Shown piece by piece: positions 16,097-25,000 of a DNA stretch of 64,000 bases; the first letter of the stretch is position 1; every line of letters begins with the position of its first letter. The position numbers were made by a program, and so were the translations under genes. Below the pieces are notes generated by a model. The model searched no databases and was not told the DNA's origin. It saw only the letters and a program-made list of their open reading frames with translations. The stretch comes from UMGS1052 sp045580005 (GTDB lineage: Bacteria; Bacillota; Clostridia; Oscillospirales; CAG-382), in contig JAZNMZ010000003.1 of assembly GCA_045580005.1 (NCBI GenBank), positions 21,319 through 85,318 on the forward strand. Direction: 5' to 3'.

Positions 16097-17722
16097 ATGG
16101 CAAAAGAATTAGCATACGGCATTGACGCAAGAAACGCCCTTGTAAGAGGCGTTGACAAGGTTGCCGACACAGTAAAAATTACACTCGGACCCAAGGGCAG
16201 AAATGTAGTTCTTGACAAGAAGTACGGAGCTCCCCTTATCACGAACGACGGCGTTACAATAGCAAAGGAAATCGAGCTTGAAGACGCAATGGAAAATATG
16301 GGCGCACAGCTTCTCAAAGAAGTTGCGACAAAGACAAACGACGCCGCAGGCGACGGCACAACAACAGCTACTCTTCTGGCGCAGGCATTTGTAAGAGAAG
16401 GTATGAAAAATGTTACAGCAGGCGCAAACCCCATGGTTGTAAGAAAGGGTATCCAGCTTGCAGTTGACACTGCAGTAAATCAGCTCAAGGCAATTTCCAA
16501 GGCTGTAGACGGCTCGAAGGATATTGCAAGAGTAGGTACTGTATCTTCTGCCGACGAGGTTATCGGCAAGCTTATCGCCGACGCGATGGAAAAGGTAACT
16601 GCAGACGGCGTTATCACAGTTGAAGAATCAAAGTCATCCGATACTTTCTGCGAAATCGTTGAAGGTATGCAGTTTGACAGAGGATATATCTCCCCCTACA
16701 TGGTAACAGACACAGACAAGATGGAAGCTGTTATCGACGATCCTTATATTCTCATCACAGATAAGAAGATTTCCAACATTCAGGAAATTCTTCCCCTTCT
16801 CGAGCAGATTATCCAGGCAAGCAAGAAGCTTGTTATTGTGGCTGAGGATCTCGAGGGTGAAGCGCTTTCCACAATTCTTGTAAACAAATTAAGAGGAACT
16901 TTCACCTGCGTTGCAGTAAAGGCTCCCGGCTTTGGCGACAGAAGAAAGGAAATGCTCACAGATATTGCAACACTCACAGGCGGTGAAGTAATCTCTTCCG
17001 ACCTCGGTCTTGAGCTCAAGGACACAACAGTGGCTCAGCTCGGCCGTGCGCGTCAGATTAAGATTACAAAAGAAAACACGATCATCGTTGACGGCGCAGG
17101 CGATCCCGATGCAATAAAGGGCAGAGTTTCCCAGATAAAGGCAGCTATCGAAACAACAACATCCGAGTTCGACAAAGAAAAACTCCAGGAAAGACTTGCA
17201 AAGCTTGCAGGAGGCGTTGCTGTAATCAAGGTTGGAGCCGCAACAGAAACAGAAATGAAAGAAAAGAAGCTCCGCATCGAGGACGCTCTCAACGCAACAA
17301 AGGCTGCTGTTGAGGAGGGTATCGTTGCAGGCGGCGGTACTGCTTTTGCAAACTGTATTCCCGCTGTAAAGGAACTTCTTGACAAGACAGACGGTGATGA
17401 GAAGACAGGTGTCAAGATTGTTCTCCGCGCCCTTGAGGAGCCCATCCGCCAGATCGCTGCAAACGCAGGTCTTGACGGCTCTGTAATTCTCGACAAGATT
17501 TTGTCCTCGGGCAAGATCGGTTACGGCTTTGACGCATACAACGAAGAATATGTTGATATGATCGAGGTTGGTATCGTTGACCCAACCAAGGTTTCACGCT
17601 CTGCACTCCAGAACGCAGCGTCGGTTGCTTCTATGATTCTCACAACAGAAGCTCTCGTTGCAGATAAGCCCGAGCCTCAGGCCCCTGCTGCCGCAAACCC
17701 CGGTATGGGCGGAATGTATTGA
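16097..17722 (+). CDS. groEL: Chaperonin GroEL
   Basis: 541 residues from the ATG at 16097 (TTTGGAGG upstream); the frame is open to a TTG at 16082 but that overlaps the ribosome binding site. It makes the 60-kDa folding chamber. The ATP-binding motif GDGTTTATLLAQA, the GPKGRNVVLDKK segment and the ERLAKLAGGVAVIKVG motif are all present. The C-terminus ends in a short Gly-Met tail (GMGGMY), as usual. Only one groEL copy is seen in the window. Confidence 0.99.
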   Translation: MAKELAYGIDARNALVRGVDKVADTVKITLGPKGRNVVLDKKYGAPLITNDGVTIAKEIELEDAMENMGAQLLKEVATKTNDAAGDGTTTATLLAQAFVREGMKNVTAGANPMVVRKGIQLAVDTAVNQLKAISKAVDGSKDIARVGTVSSADEVIGKLIADAMEKVTADGVITVEESKSSDTFCEIVEGMQFDRGYISPYMVTDTDKMEAVIDDPYILITDKKISNIQEILPLLEQIIQASKKLVIVAEDLEGEALSTILVNKLRGTFTCVAVKAPGFGDRRKEMLTDIATLTGGEVISSDLGLELKDTTVAQLGRARQIKITKENTIIVDGAGDPDAIKGRVSQIKAAIETTTSEFDKEKLQERLAKLAGGVAVIKVGAATETEMKEKKLRIEDALNATKAAVEEGIVAGGGTAFANCIPAVKELLDKTDGDEKTGVKIVLRALEEPIRQIAANAGLDGSVILDKILSSGKIGYGFDAYNEEYVDMIEVGIVDPTKVSRSALQNAASVASMILTTEALVADKPEPQAPAAANPGMGGMY

Positions 17723-17810
17723 TGTGTACAGACCGAACTGAGTCTTAATTGTTATCTTGGTTGCTGTACACGCCGAGCTTTGAACATAGTCCAAAACTCA
17801 CCAACACAAC

Positions 17811-17848
17811 AAAAACCTCCCGAAGCGGTGCCTTCCATAAAGCAGGTT
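17811..17848 (-). repeat. 38-bp dispersed repeat, left copy
   Basis: Read on the minus strand it starts AACCTGCTTTAT and ends GGGAGGTTTTT. It matches the copy at 19368-19405 at 30 of 38 positions, in opposite orientation. The two copies bracket the XRE regulator gene with their T-runs pointing outward. Confidence 0.7.
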
Positions 17849-17863
17849 TTACCTACCGCAACC

Positions 17864-17944
17864 TTGTAGGGCGGTGGCTTGCTGCCGCCGAAAACAAACG
17901 ATATATGCAAAGGAAACGGCGGGAGATAAACCCCCGCCCTACAA
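17864..17944. repeat. 81-bp element bounded by 11-bp inverted repeat
   Basis: TTGTAGGGCGG at 17864-17874 and its exact complement CCGCCCTACAA at 17934-17944. The interior is GC-rich with further short pairing. The end motif recurs at 19434-19443 and 35541-35550, so this looks like a small REP/MITE-like family. No coding capacity. Confidence 0.5.
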
Positions 17945-17945
17945 C

Positions 17946-17980
17946 AAAAGGAGTACGGACAATTTGTTCGTACTCCTTTT
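17946..17980 (+). terminator. Terminator downstream of groEL
   Basis: Twelve-base perfect stem AAAAGGAGTACG (17946-17957) with its complement at 17969-17980, which ends in TTTT. The A-rich left arm makes it usable from both sides. It lies about 220 bases after the groEL stop. Confidence 0.7.
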
Positions 17981-18057
17981 CACACGCCTTTCTTTATGTT
18001 CATCTATTGCTCGTCAATTTTCCTGACAAGCACTGCTTTTGCGGACACAAAAGCAAA

Positions 18058-18076
18058 GCCCCGCGCGAGGCGGGGC
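18058..18076 (-). terminator. Terminator of the XRE regulator gene
   Basis: Seven-base GC stem GCCCCGC (18058-18064) with GCGGGGC (18070-18076), followed on the minus strand by TTTGCTTTTG. It begins six bases after the gene's stop codon. Confidence 0.7.
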
Positions 18077-18082
18077 GGGAAT

Positions 18083-19174
18083 TTACGGCTTTTTTGCAAC
18101 CTTTTTCAATCGATCAACAAGCACTCCATAACGGGCATCGCAACGCAAAACGGCAGCTTCATCATCATTTGTCAACCATTCAAGCATAGATTGCGAACGG
18201 TTGCCCTCCGCCTCCATAATCCATCCGCCACTTGAGTAGCCGCGAAGAATGGGCGAGGTGTGTGGCGCATCAAAATCATATGTGTCCATATGAATAGCAA
18301 AATCTGCACCTTTTTCAAGCCAGTTCCATGCTTCTTCGTAGTTCTGCCTTCTCAGATATGCAGTGCACAGAAAACCACAAGCAATCTCACCAAGCTGAGC
18401 TTTGATTTGATAATCACCATCGGGGAAAAGCAATTCAAGAAAACTTACTTCTGTCTTCCACAAATGAATTCTGTCTTCAAGTGGATAAATAAACTCTCCA
18501 TTATCATGCTTTTGACCGACTGCAAGTTCAATCATTTCTGCTGTGTGATAAATTAGAAAAGATAAATAGCCTTGAAATTCTTCAAAATCAGCATCACCCT
18601 TCCAATGGTACATCATAAAGTTTTCATACGAAAAATGAGCGCGAGGCATTTCCTCGGCAAGTTTTAACATTTCGTCTTTTTTGCCTGCATATCCATAAGC
18701 TGTTCCAAGCGTATCGATTGCTTCATATCGAATTGCGCTATCGGTACATTCCGCAAGGATTCGATTACAAAGGTCAAACACCTCGGCATATTCTTTGATG
18801 CTTTTTCGAGAATATTCACATACCAACGAATCGGCAAGACGTTCCATGATCTTGTAATCACGCGGAAATTTTCTGTTCGCTTCACGGAGAATCGCAGTAC
18901 GCTCTGAACCTTTTCCTTGGTAACCCAACTCGGCTGCTTCGGTTAAATATTTTTTTATTTCCTCGTTGTTCTTCTCAATATCGATTCCGAGCAAAACATC
19001 TGACGAAACATCGAAGATATGGCAGAGCGCGGGGAGCTGAGAAATATCAGGAGCGGTTCTATCGCACTCCCATTGAGAAATTGCGCGAGAAGTGATACCA
19101 AGATACTCGGCAAGCTGTTCCTGCGTAATGTCTTTCTCTCGACGAAGACGTTTGATGGTTGTTCCAATAGACAT
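18083..19174 (-). CDS. XRE-family regulator with C-terminal TPR-like domain
   Basis: 363 residues with GGGAGG eight bases before the ATG. Residues 1-64 are a helix-turn-helix of the Cro/C1 type: IKRLRREKDITQEQLAEYLG, then ITSRAISQWECDRTAPD. Residues 75-350 are helical with paired-helix spacing, as in RRNPP-like or other XRE-TPR regulators. A C-terminal aromatic-rich part follows (YHWKGDADFEEF, WNWLEKGADFAIH). No peptide-pheromone gene is visible next to it. It stands alone, bracketed by inverted 38-bp repeats, with its own terminator. Likely role: transcription regulator of unknown targets, maybe autoregulated. The ligand is unknown. Confidence 0.88.
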   Translation of the reverse strand: MSIGTTIKRLRREKDITQEQLAEYLGITSRAISQWECDRTAPDISQLPALCHIFDVSSDVLLGIDIEKNNEEIKKYLTEAAELGYQGKGSERTAILREANRKFPRDYKIMERLADSLVCEYSRKSIKEYAEVFDLCNRILAECTDSAIRYEAIDTLGTAYGYAGKKDEMLKLAEEMPRAHFSYENFMMYHWKGDADFEEFQGYLSFLIYHTAEMIELAVGQKHDNGEFIYPLEDRIHLWKTEVSFLELLFPDGDYQIKAQLGEIACGFLCTAYLRRQNYEEAWNWLEKGADFAIHMDTYDFDAPHTSPILRGYSSGGWIMEAEGNRSQSMLEWLTNDDEAAVLRCDARYGVLVDRLKKVAKKP

Positions 19175-19324
19175 ATGATTGTCCTCCCAAAATTATTCAA
19201 AAGCACTTTTGTATTTTTTATTATATCAAATTCAAAAAAATATTCCACGAAGTGTTTGTTGATACAAAGTATAGTTTTGCTTTGATTTTCAAAGATATTA
19301 TATCATAAACGGTATAATAATGCA

Positions 19325-19359
19325 AGAAAAAAAGACATGCTCAAAATGAACATGTCTTT
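19325..19359 (-). terminator. Terminator downstream of the radical SAM gene
   Basis: Nine-base stem AAAGACATG (19331-19339) with CATGTCTTT (19351-19359). On the minus strand a T-run (19325-19330) follows. It lies about 90 bases after the stop of the minus-strand operon. Confidence 0.65.
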
Positions 19360-19367
19360 CTCAATAT

Positions 19368-19405
19368 AACCTGCTTTATCGCAGGTACGCCAAAGGGAGG
19401 TTTTT
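19368..19405 (+). repeat. 38-bp dispersed repeat, right copy
   Basis: Starts AACCTGCTTTAT and ends GGGAGGTTTTT; 30 of 38 positions match the inverted copy at 17811-17848. The related TGTAGGGGCG motif follows at 19434-19443. Confidence 0.7.
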
Positions 19406-19446
19406 CTTTGTGTATTGCAGGCTTTTTTCTTTTTGTAGGGGCGTTT

Positions 19447-20322
19447 TCACACCTCAAACGGCGGAACGAACTTTTTGTCTGCGCTGTCTTTGTCCTGCAA
19501 AAAGCCGTTTTTGATACCAAGCCTTATTGCATACTCTGTAACTCTCTGATACTCAAGGCTTGTGAGTGCGCGGTTTATCTCGGGAAACTCGGACGCTCTG
19601 TGGCTCGGGAAATACTGCCGCATAATGCTGACATATAGCTTTTCGGTGTCAAACTCGTGTGCCAGAAACTCGAGCACCTTAAAGGATTCCCTCATGTTTG
19701 ACGGCAGCACAAGATGGCGCACAAGTGTGCCGCTCACTATCATTCCGCAAGAGTCAAAACGGGGATAGCCCGATATATCAAACATCTTTTTTATTGCCGC
19801 ACTTGCATTTTCAAAATAATCTGCCGCACCCGAATATCTTGCCGAAAGTCCGGGGGTGATATACTTCAGATCAGGCAGGAACACATCTACATAGCCTGCA
19901 AGCCTCTGTACCGTCTTTTCGTTCTCGTAGCCGCCCGAATTCCAGATGACAGGCACCGATAATCTATGCTTTATCCTATCAAGCACACGCACAATACTGT
20001 CGGTATAATGCGTGGGCGTTACAAAATTTATATTGTGAACGCCGTCATCCTGAAGTCTGAGTATTATATCACAAAGTTCATCCTCGGATATGTATTTTCC
20101 TCCAAAGCCCTGCGAAATCTCATAATTCTGGCAATAAACGCACCTCAAGCTACAACCAGAAAAGAAAATTGTGCCTGAGCCGTGCTCACCCGATATACAT
20201 GGTTCCTCCCACATATGCTTATCGGCTCTTGCAATCTTAAGAGTATTGCCCGCACCGCAAAAACCGACAGAGGCTTCTCTGTCGGTCTTACATTTTCTCG
20301 GGCAAATGGTGCACACGCTCAT
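19447..20322 (-). CDS. Radical SAM protein, PflX-like (COG1313 type)
   Basis: 291 residues from the ATG at 20320-20322, which overlaps the stop of the MreD-like gene (ATGA). A longer reading frame exists but begins inside that gene. The N-terminus has extra cysteines CTICPRKCKTD and VGFCG. The radical SAM 4Fe-4S motif FSGCSLRCVYCQNYE (CxxxCxxC) is intact at about residues 52-66. The fold continues through VIWNSGGYE and VFLPDLKY as in pyruvate formate-lyase activating-enzyme relatives. No glycyl-radical enzyme gene is nearby, so its substrate is unknown. Confidence 0.88.
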   Translation of the reverse strand: MSVCTICPRKCKTDREASVGFCGAGNTLKIARADKHMWEEPCISGEHGSGTIFFSGCSLRCVYCQNYEISQGFGGKYISEDELCDIILRLQDDGVHNINFVTPTHYTDSIVRVLDRIKHRLSVPVIWNSGGYENEKTVQRLAGYVDVFLPDLKYITPGLSARYSGAADYFENASAAIKKMFDISGYPRFDSCGMIVSGTLVRHLVLPSNMRESFKVLEFLAHEFDTEKLYVSIMRQYFPSHRASEFPEINRALTSLEYQRVTEYAIRLGIKNGFLQDKDSADKKFVPPFEV

Positions 20323-20870
20323 CTTATACCGCCCTTTACGGGTATCTTGAAAAGAGCCATAAGTATTCTCACAGCAGAGAACATCACGCACACCGCAAGA
20401 ACATTCACTATATACTCGGGAATAACCGCTCGCAGGATAATACCTCCGACAGTTGCGTCACGCCACACGGCTATAAGATAAAACACCGTGATTATGCTCT
20501 TTATCGGAAGCAGCATTGCACCGACAAGCGCTGCCGAAAGGGGCGACCTGTGCGAAAATGGGCTTGCCGCCGTAGGAGCAAGATATGCACACGCATAGTA
20601 TACAAGGGGAGAAAAAGAATACGGATTTCCAACCGTCAGGTCAAAGAGAAATCCCGTAATCACGGCATAGTACGCCGCATACTTCTTGCCTCTTAAAAGT
20701 GACAGCGATATGACGCTCGCGAGCAGAATATCAGCCTTTACAGCATAGTTCAGCGACTCGGCAATGCTTGCCGAGAGCTTTGGCATAAGCGAGGTCGATA
20801 TCAGAAATATGATAACAAAGCAGCAGATAAAAAATATATTGATTTTTTTATCCTTAAAATTTCCTCTCAC
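20319..20870 (-). CDS. Putative rod-shape-determining membrane protein MreD-like
   Basis: 183 residues from a GTG start with AAAGG nine bases upstream. About five membrane helices, with the MreD-like stretch AVITGFLFDLTVGNPYSFSPLVYYACAYLAP in the middle. MreD works with MreB and MreC in elongasome placement, but neither gene is here. The neighbours are a PrsA-like foldase gene (17 bp upstream) and a radical SAM gene (4-bp overlap). The identification rests on size and the GFxxD motif, so an unrelated small membrane protein is possible. Confidence 0.6.
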   Translation of the reverse strand: MRGNFKDKKINIFFICCFVIIFLISTSLMPKLSASIAESLNYAVKADILLASVISLSLLRGKKYAAYYAVITGFLFDLTVGNPYSFSPLVYYACAYLAPTAASPFSHRSPLSAALVGAMLLPIKSIITVFYLIAVWRDATVGGIILRAVIPEYIVNVLAVCVMFSAVRILMALFKIPVKGGIR

Positions 20871-20887
20871 GCTTGTTTTCCTTTCTT

Positions 20888-21982
20888 TTAAGGCATAAGA
20901 GCCGTTACTATGTCAAATTCTGCAAGCACTTGTTCGTTTATACTTACATTCTTTCTGAACTTTTCTATCTCAAGCGGATAGTCCATGTCGGCAAGAGATG
21001 CCGCAATGGTTGCAGGTATTGTTTCGTCCGCACTGTAATCGGCAGCATCTGTTTCAAATCTCCTGATGATATGGATACCGTAATCGGAATTTACGGTTCT
21101 TACCTCGCCCACCGCCATTGTGCTGACAGCCTCACCAAGCTCTTTTACAGAGGTGCCGGCGTTTTTGTCGATATACATTTCCGCGTCATAGACCGAAACA
21201 TAGGAATTTTCGACATTGTACTGCTCTGCAATCTGTGAAAAGTCCATGCCGCTACGCAGATCAAGCGCAATCTTTTCTGCCGTCTGCACGCGTCTTGCCT
21301 GCTCCGACTCGGTAAGAGGAGCTTTTGTGCCATCCATCTTGTCGGTATAGGTAGTGTTTACATAAACATGCTTTATTGTGTAATAGTTGTCGGCAAAATA
21401 CGCCTGTTTTTCCTGCTCGGAAAATCTCAAAATTCCTGTTTCCTCGTTATACAAAAGTTCCTTTAAAAGATCGACATTTGTCGTCATAAAATAAAGATTC
21501 TTGTAGTCCTCATAACTTGTACCGAAGTTTGCAAGATAGTTTTCAAAAGCAGATACCGAGCCGTATTTGTCAATAGCATTCTGCATTATTAGATTTTCGA
21601 TATAGGTGCTGTATTCTGTCGGAAGCTCATATCCGCACACATCAAAGAGAATATACTGCGCCGACATCATATCCTGCGCCTCGTTCACTATCTCATCAAA
21701 GAAAACCTCGCCATAGGGCCTGCCGTTGTTGGAAACGGTGTTCCATACATCCTCGGAGTCTTGTGTGATTGTGCTGTCGTTGAAGCTGAGTACTGTGAGG
21801 TAGTTAGCCTTTTTCTGAGAAAGAAAGAAGCTGAATATTCCCTTTGTCATATATCCTGTCACCTTGCCGTCGCTACCCCTTGTCACTATCGGGTAGTCGG
21901 TGCGCGAGCAGGATACCTGTGCAAGAACACAAATCGTACAGATAAATATTGCCGTTATCTTTAAAAGTGTCTTTTTCATCAT
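20888..21982 (-). CDS. Peptidylprolyl isomerase lipoprotein, PrsA/PpiC type
   Basis: 364 residues from the first of two adjacent ATGs (21980-21982), preceded by GAAGGG; the frame extends to a TTG at 21994 that overlaps this ribosome binding site. Signal peptide with lipobox LAQVSC, so a membrane-anchored lipoprotein outside the cell. A SurA/PrsA-like N-terminal helical part is followed by a parvulin domain at about 190-310 (TIKHVYVNTTYTD, RSGMDFSQIAEQYN, GEVRTVNSDYGIHIIRR). It helps fold exported proteins. It is first gene of the operon with the MreD-like and radical SAM genes. Confidence 0.9.
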   Translation of the reverse strand: MMKKTLLKITAIFICTICVLAQVSCSRTDYPIVTRGSDGKVTGYMTKGIFSFFLSQKKANYLTVLSFNDSTITQDSEDVWNTVSNNGRPYGEVFFDEIVNEAQDMMSAQYILFDVCGYELPTEYSTYIENLIMQNAIDKYGSVSAFENYLANFGTSYEDYKNLYFMTTNVDLLKELLYNEETGILRFSEQEKQAYFADNYYTIKHVYVNTTYTDKMDGTKAPLTESEQARRVQTAEKIALDLRSGMDFSQIAEQYNVENSYVSVYDAEMYIDKNAGTSVKELGEAVSTMAVGEVRTVNSDYGIHIIRRFETDAADYSADETIPATIAASLADMDYPLEIEKFRKNVSINEQVLAEFDIVTALMP

Positions 21983-22010
21983 TTTGCCCTTCAAAAATTT
22001 TCTTTTTTCT

Positions 22011-22039
22011 ATTATAGCGCATTTTTATAAGTCTGTAAA
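22011..22039 (-). promoter_or_regulatory. Promoter of the PrsA-like operon
   Basis: Minus strand: TTTACA (22034-22039), 17-base spacer, TATAAT (22011-22016), in the short gap after mfd. Confidence 0.7.
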
Positions 22040-22047
22040 GAGCAAAT

Positions 22048-25000
22048 TTAACTTCCGCTCTGCTCTCCTATCATACTGCCGTAAAGCTCTGCAAAAGACA
22101 GCGACATCCCGAGAGCCTCCTCACCGGGCAAAAGCTTGAGATTGTAGCAGGGGTTTCCGCCCATAGACAGCAGCAATCTTCCTCTGTAATGTGCCGCAAG
22201 CTTTATTGTGCGCTCTTTTTCGACCTTTTCGGGGTAGAAAATGAGTTTTCCCTCTCTTTGCTCTATCTTTTTTATACCGCACGCCTCGCACACTGCACGA
22301 AGATACGATATCTCGCACAGGGCTGTTACCTCGCGAGGCGGCTCGCCGTAGCGGTCGCAAAGCTCGTCGATGATATCGTCCATGTCGGCACGGCTTTTTG
22401 CCTGCGCTATTTTTTTGTACATTTCGATACGCCCTGATGGGAGTCTTATATACTTATCGGGAATATAGGCATTTACTCTGAGGTCAACCGTGCTCTCTTT
22501 CTTTTCGGTGGGAATAATTCCCTTCTCCTCAAGCACTGCCTCCTCGAGTATTTTGATATATAGGTCGTAGCCAACAGCCTCCATGTGTCCCGACTGCTCG
22601 GCGCCGAGAAGATTTCCCGCTCCGCGTATTTCAAGGTCGCGCATGGCAATCTTGAAGCCCGAGCCGAACTCGGTAAACTCCCGCAGAGCCTCAAGTCTTT
22701 TTGTCGCAATCTCTGTCAAAGCCGCCGAACGGCGCCAGGTAATATATGCATACGCCTTGCGGTTGGAACGCCCGATTCTGCCCCTTATCTGGTGCAGCTG
22801 AGAAAGACCCAGTCGGTCTGCATCCTCGATAATAAGAGTGTTGGCGTTGGGTACATCCACACCCGTTTCGATAATTGTGGTGCAGACAAGTATGTCTATC
22901 TCGCCGTCGACCATACCCTGCCACACATCCGAGAGCTCATCCTGGCTCATCTTGCCGTGCGCGCAGGCTATAACCGCATCGGGCAGTGCCTGCCTCAGCT
23001 TTGCCGCCGTTCCCTCGATTCCCTCCACTCTGTTGTGAAGATAAAAGACCTGTCCTGCGCGGCGCAGTTCCTTTTTTATCGCCTCAAGAATGATAAAATC
23101 GTCGTGTTCGAGAACATAGGTCTGCACGGGGTAGCGGTTGCTCGGAGCTTCCTCAAGCACTGACATATCGCGTATTCCTGCCATTGCCATATTAAGTGTA
23201 CGCGGTATGGGAGTGGCTGTAAGTGTGAGCACATCAATCTGCCTTGATATTTCCTTAAGACGCTCCTTGTGTGCAACGCCAAAACGCTGTTCCTCATCGA
23301 CAACCAGAAGTCCGAGGTCGAAAAATTTGATGTTCTTACCAAGCAGCTTGTGTGTGCCGATAACAATATCGGTCTTGCCGTTTGCGAGTCTTTCGGCTAT
23401 TTCTTTTGCCTCCTTAGGCTTGCAGAAACGCGAGAATACCTCTATTTTGAAAGGGAATCCTTTCATTCTGGCAAGCACAGTTCTGTAGTGCTGCATTGCA
23501 AGAATTGTTGTGGGCACAAGTATTGCCGCCTGCTTACCCTCAATAACGCACTTGAATATCGCGCGCAGCGCCACCTCGGTTTTGCCAAAGCCTACATCTC
23601 CGCAAAGAAGTCTGTCCATCGGATGACGACTCTCCATATCATGCTTTATCTCATTTACAGACGCGAGCTGTCCCTCGGTTTCCTCGTACTCAAAGCGTTC
23701 CTCAAACTCTCTTTGCCACTCTGTGTCGGAGGAGAAGCTGTATCCGTCAAGCTTCTTGCGCTCGGCATAGAGATTGATAAGCTGCTTTGCCATATCCTTT
23801 GCTGCCTTTTTTGCCTTGGTCTTGGTCTTCTGCCACTCCTTGGTACTCATGTTGGAGAGCCGCACGCTCTCGCCTGCGCCTGCGTATCTCGACACTCTGT
23901 CAAGCTGTCCCACAGGCACATACAGCACATCGCTTCCCGCATACTGCAGCATTATATAATCTCTTGTAACACCGTCGACCGTAAGCGTCTTTATGCCCTC
24001 GTATCTTGCGATACCATGCACGGTGTGTACAACATAATCCCCAATTTTAAGGTCCTGATAGGACAGTATCTTCTGTCCTGCCGTTTTGCCCTTGTTCGCC
24101 GAAAAACGGCTCTTTTTTGCGTGCGTTTCCTGCTCGTCCGACTGAGTGATAAGCGCAAAGCCTGCCTTGGTAAGCTCATACCCCTGCAGCTTTTCGGACA
24201 TTTCGTCGGCTACAGTTACATAGACTATGCCCTTTTGTATATCTAGATTTTTTACAGTTTCAATATCGGCAACAGTATTTCTGATAGAGCGCTCGTCAAG
24301 CATTGTATTTATACTCGCGGCACTCGCCTTGTTTTTTGCAAGAAGAACTATTCTGTACTTTGCTGCGACAAAATTGTCAAGATCCTCACACAGCACATCA
24401 AGATTTTTTGAAAAAGACGGCGTTGTCTTTGAATCAAAGCTGAAAATCCCCGATATTTCGGTATCTGCCCTAGAGGCAAATATGCTTGTTATCACAGACG
24501 GGCTCTTGTGCATTTTTGAAACCAAAGACGCCTGTTCATGCATAAAATGCGTCTTTTCTCCCAAAAGGAACCCCTCGGAAACAAGCGCTGTAATACTCTC
24601 GGAAAGTTGCCATACGCAGCCCTTTATACGCTCCTGCACTTTCTGCCAGTCTACTGCAAAAATTCCGCCCGTGATGTACGACAAAAGGCACTCTCCCTGA
24701 GGATTTATTATGGGTAAATACTTGTCGATGTTTGATATGCTGCGGCTCTCGAGCTTTTCTTTTTCGTCCTTGAGTTTTTCTACAAGCTCGGTCGCCTGCA
24801 TTATGTCGAGCTTATTGCCCTCTTTTTGGAGCTTTTCGAGCTTCTTTTTTGCGTTTTCAATAAGTCTGTCGCACACGCTCACGCACTCGTCTATCTGCCC
24901 GTCAGAGAGAATTATCTCTCTTGAGGGGGTAATAGTGAAGCTGTCTATATTCTCGATTCTACGCTGCGTCATTATATCAAAGCTGCCACAGGCGTCAATC

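Larger units (their letters stand above)
17723..18057. other. Intergenic region after groEL with several inverted repeats
   Basis: No gene is seen. It holds an 8-bp inverted pair (GTGTACAG 17724-17731, CTGTACAC 17764-17771), one copy of a 38-bp dispersed repeat (17811-17848), an 11-bp inverted pair (17864-17874, 17934-17944) and the terminator at 17946-17980. The density of repeats suggests inserted non-coding elements. Confidence 0.6.

Noticed and set aside
18083..19174. Phage repressor and remnant prophage
   Set aside because: The helix-turn-helix is joined to a long TPR-like domain, and no integrase, structural or lysis genes are around it.
20319..20870. Full mreBCD shape operon
   Set aside because: mreB and mreC are absent; upstream is a foldase gene. 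Only an MreD-like label is kept, with reduced confidence.
23269..24246. 325-codon plus-strand open frame opposite mfd
   Set aside because: It lies wholly opposite a well-conserved mfd, has no ribosome binding site and a low-complexity Leu/Cys-rich product.
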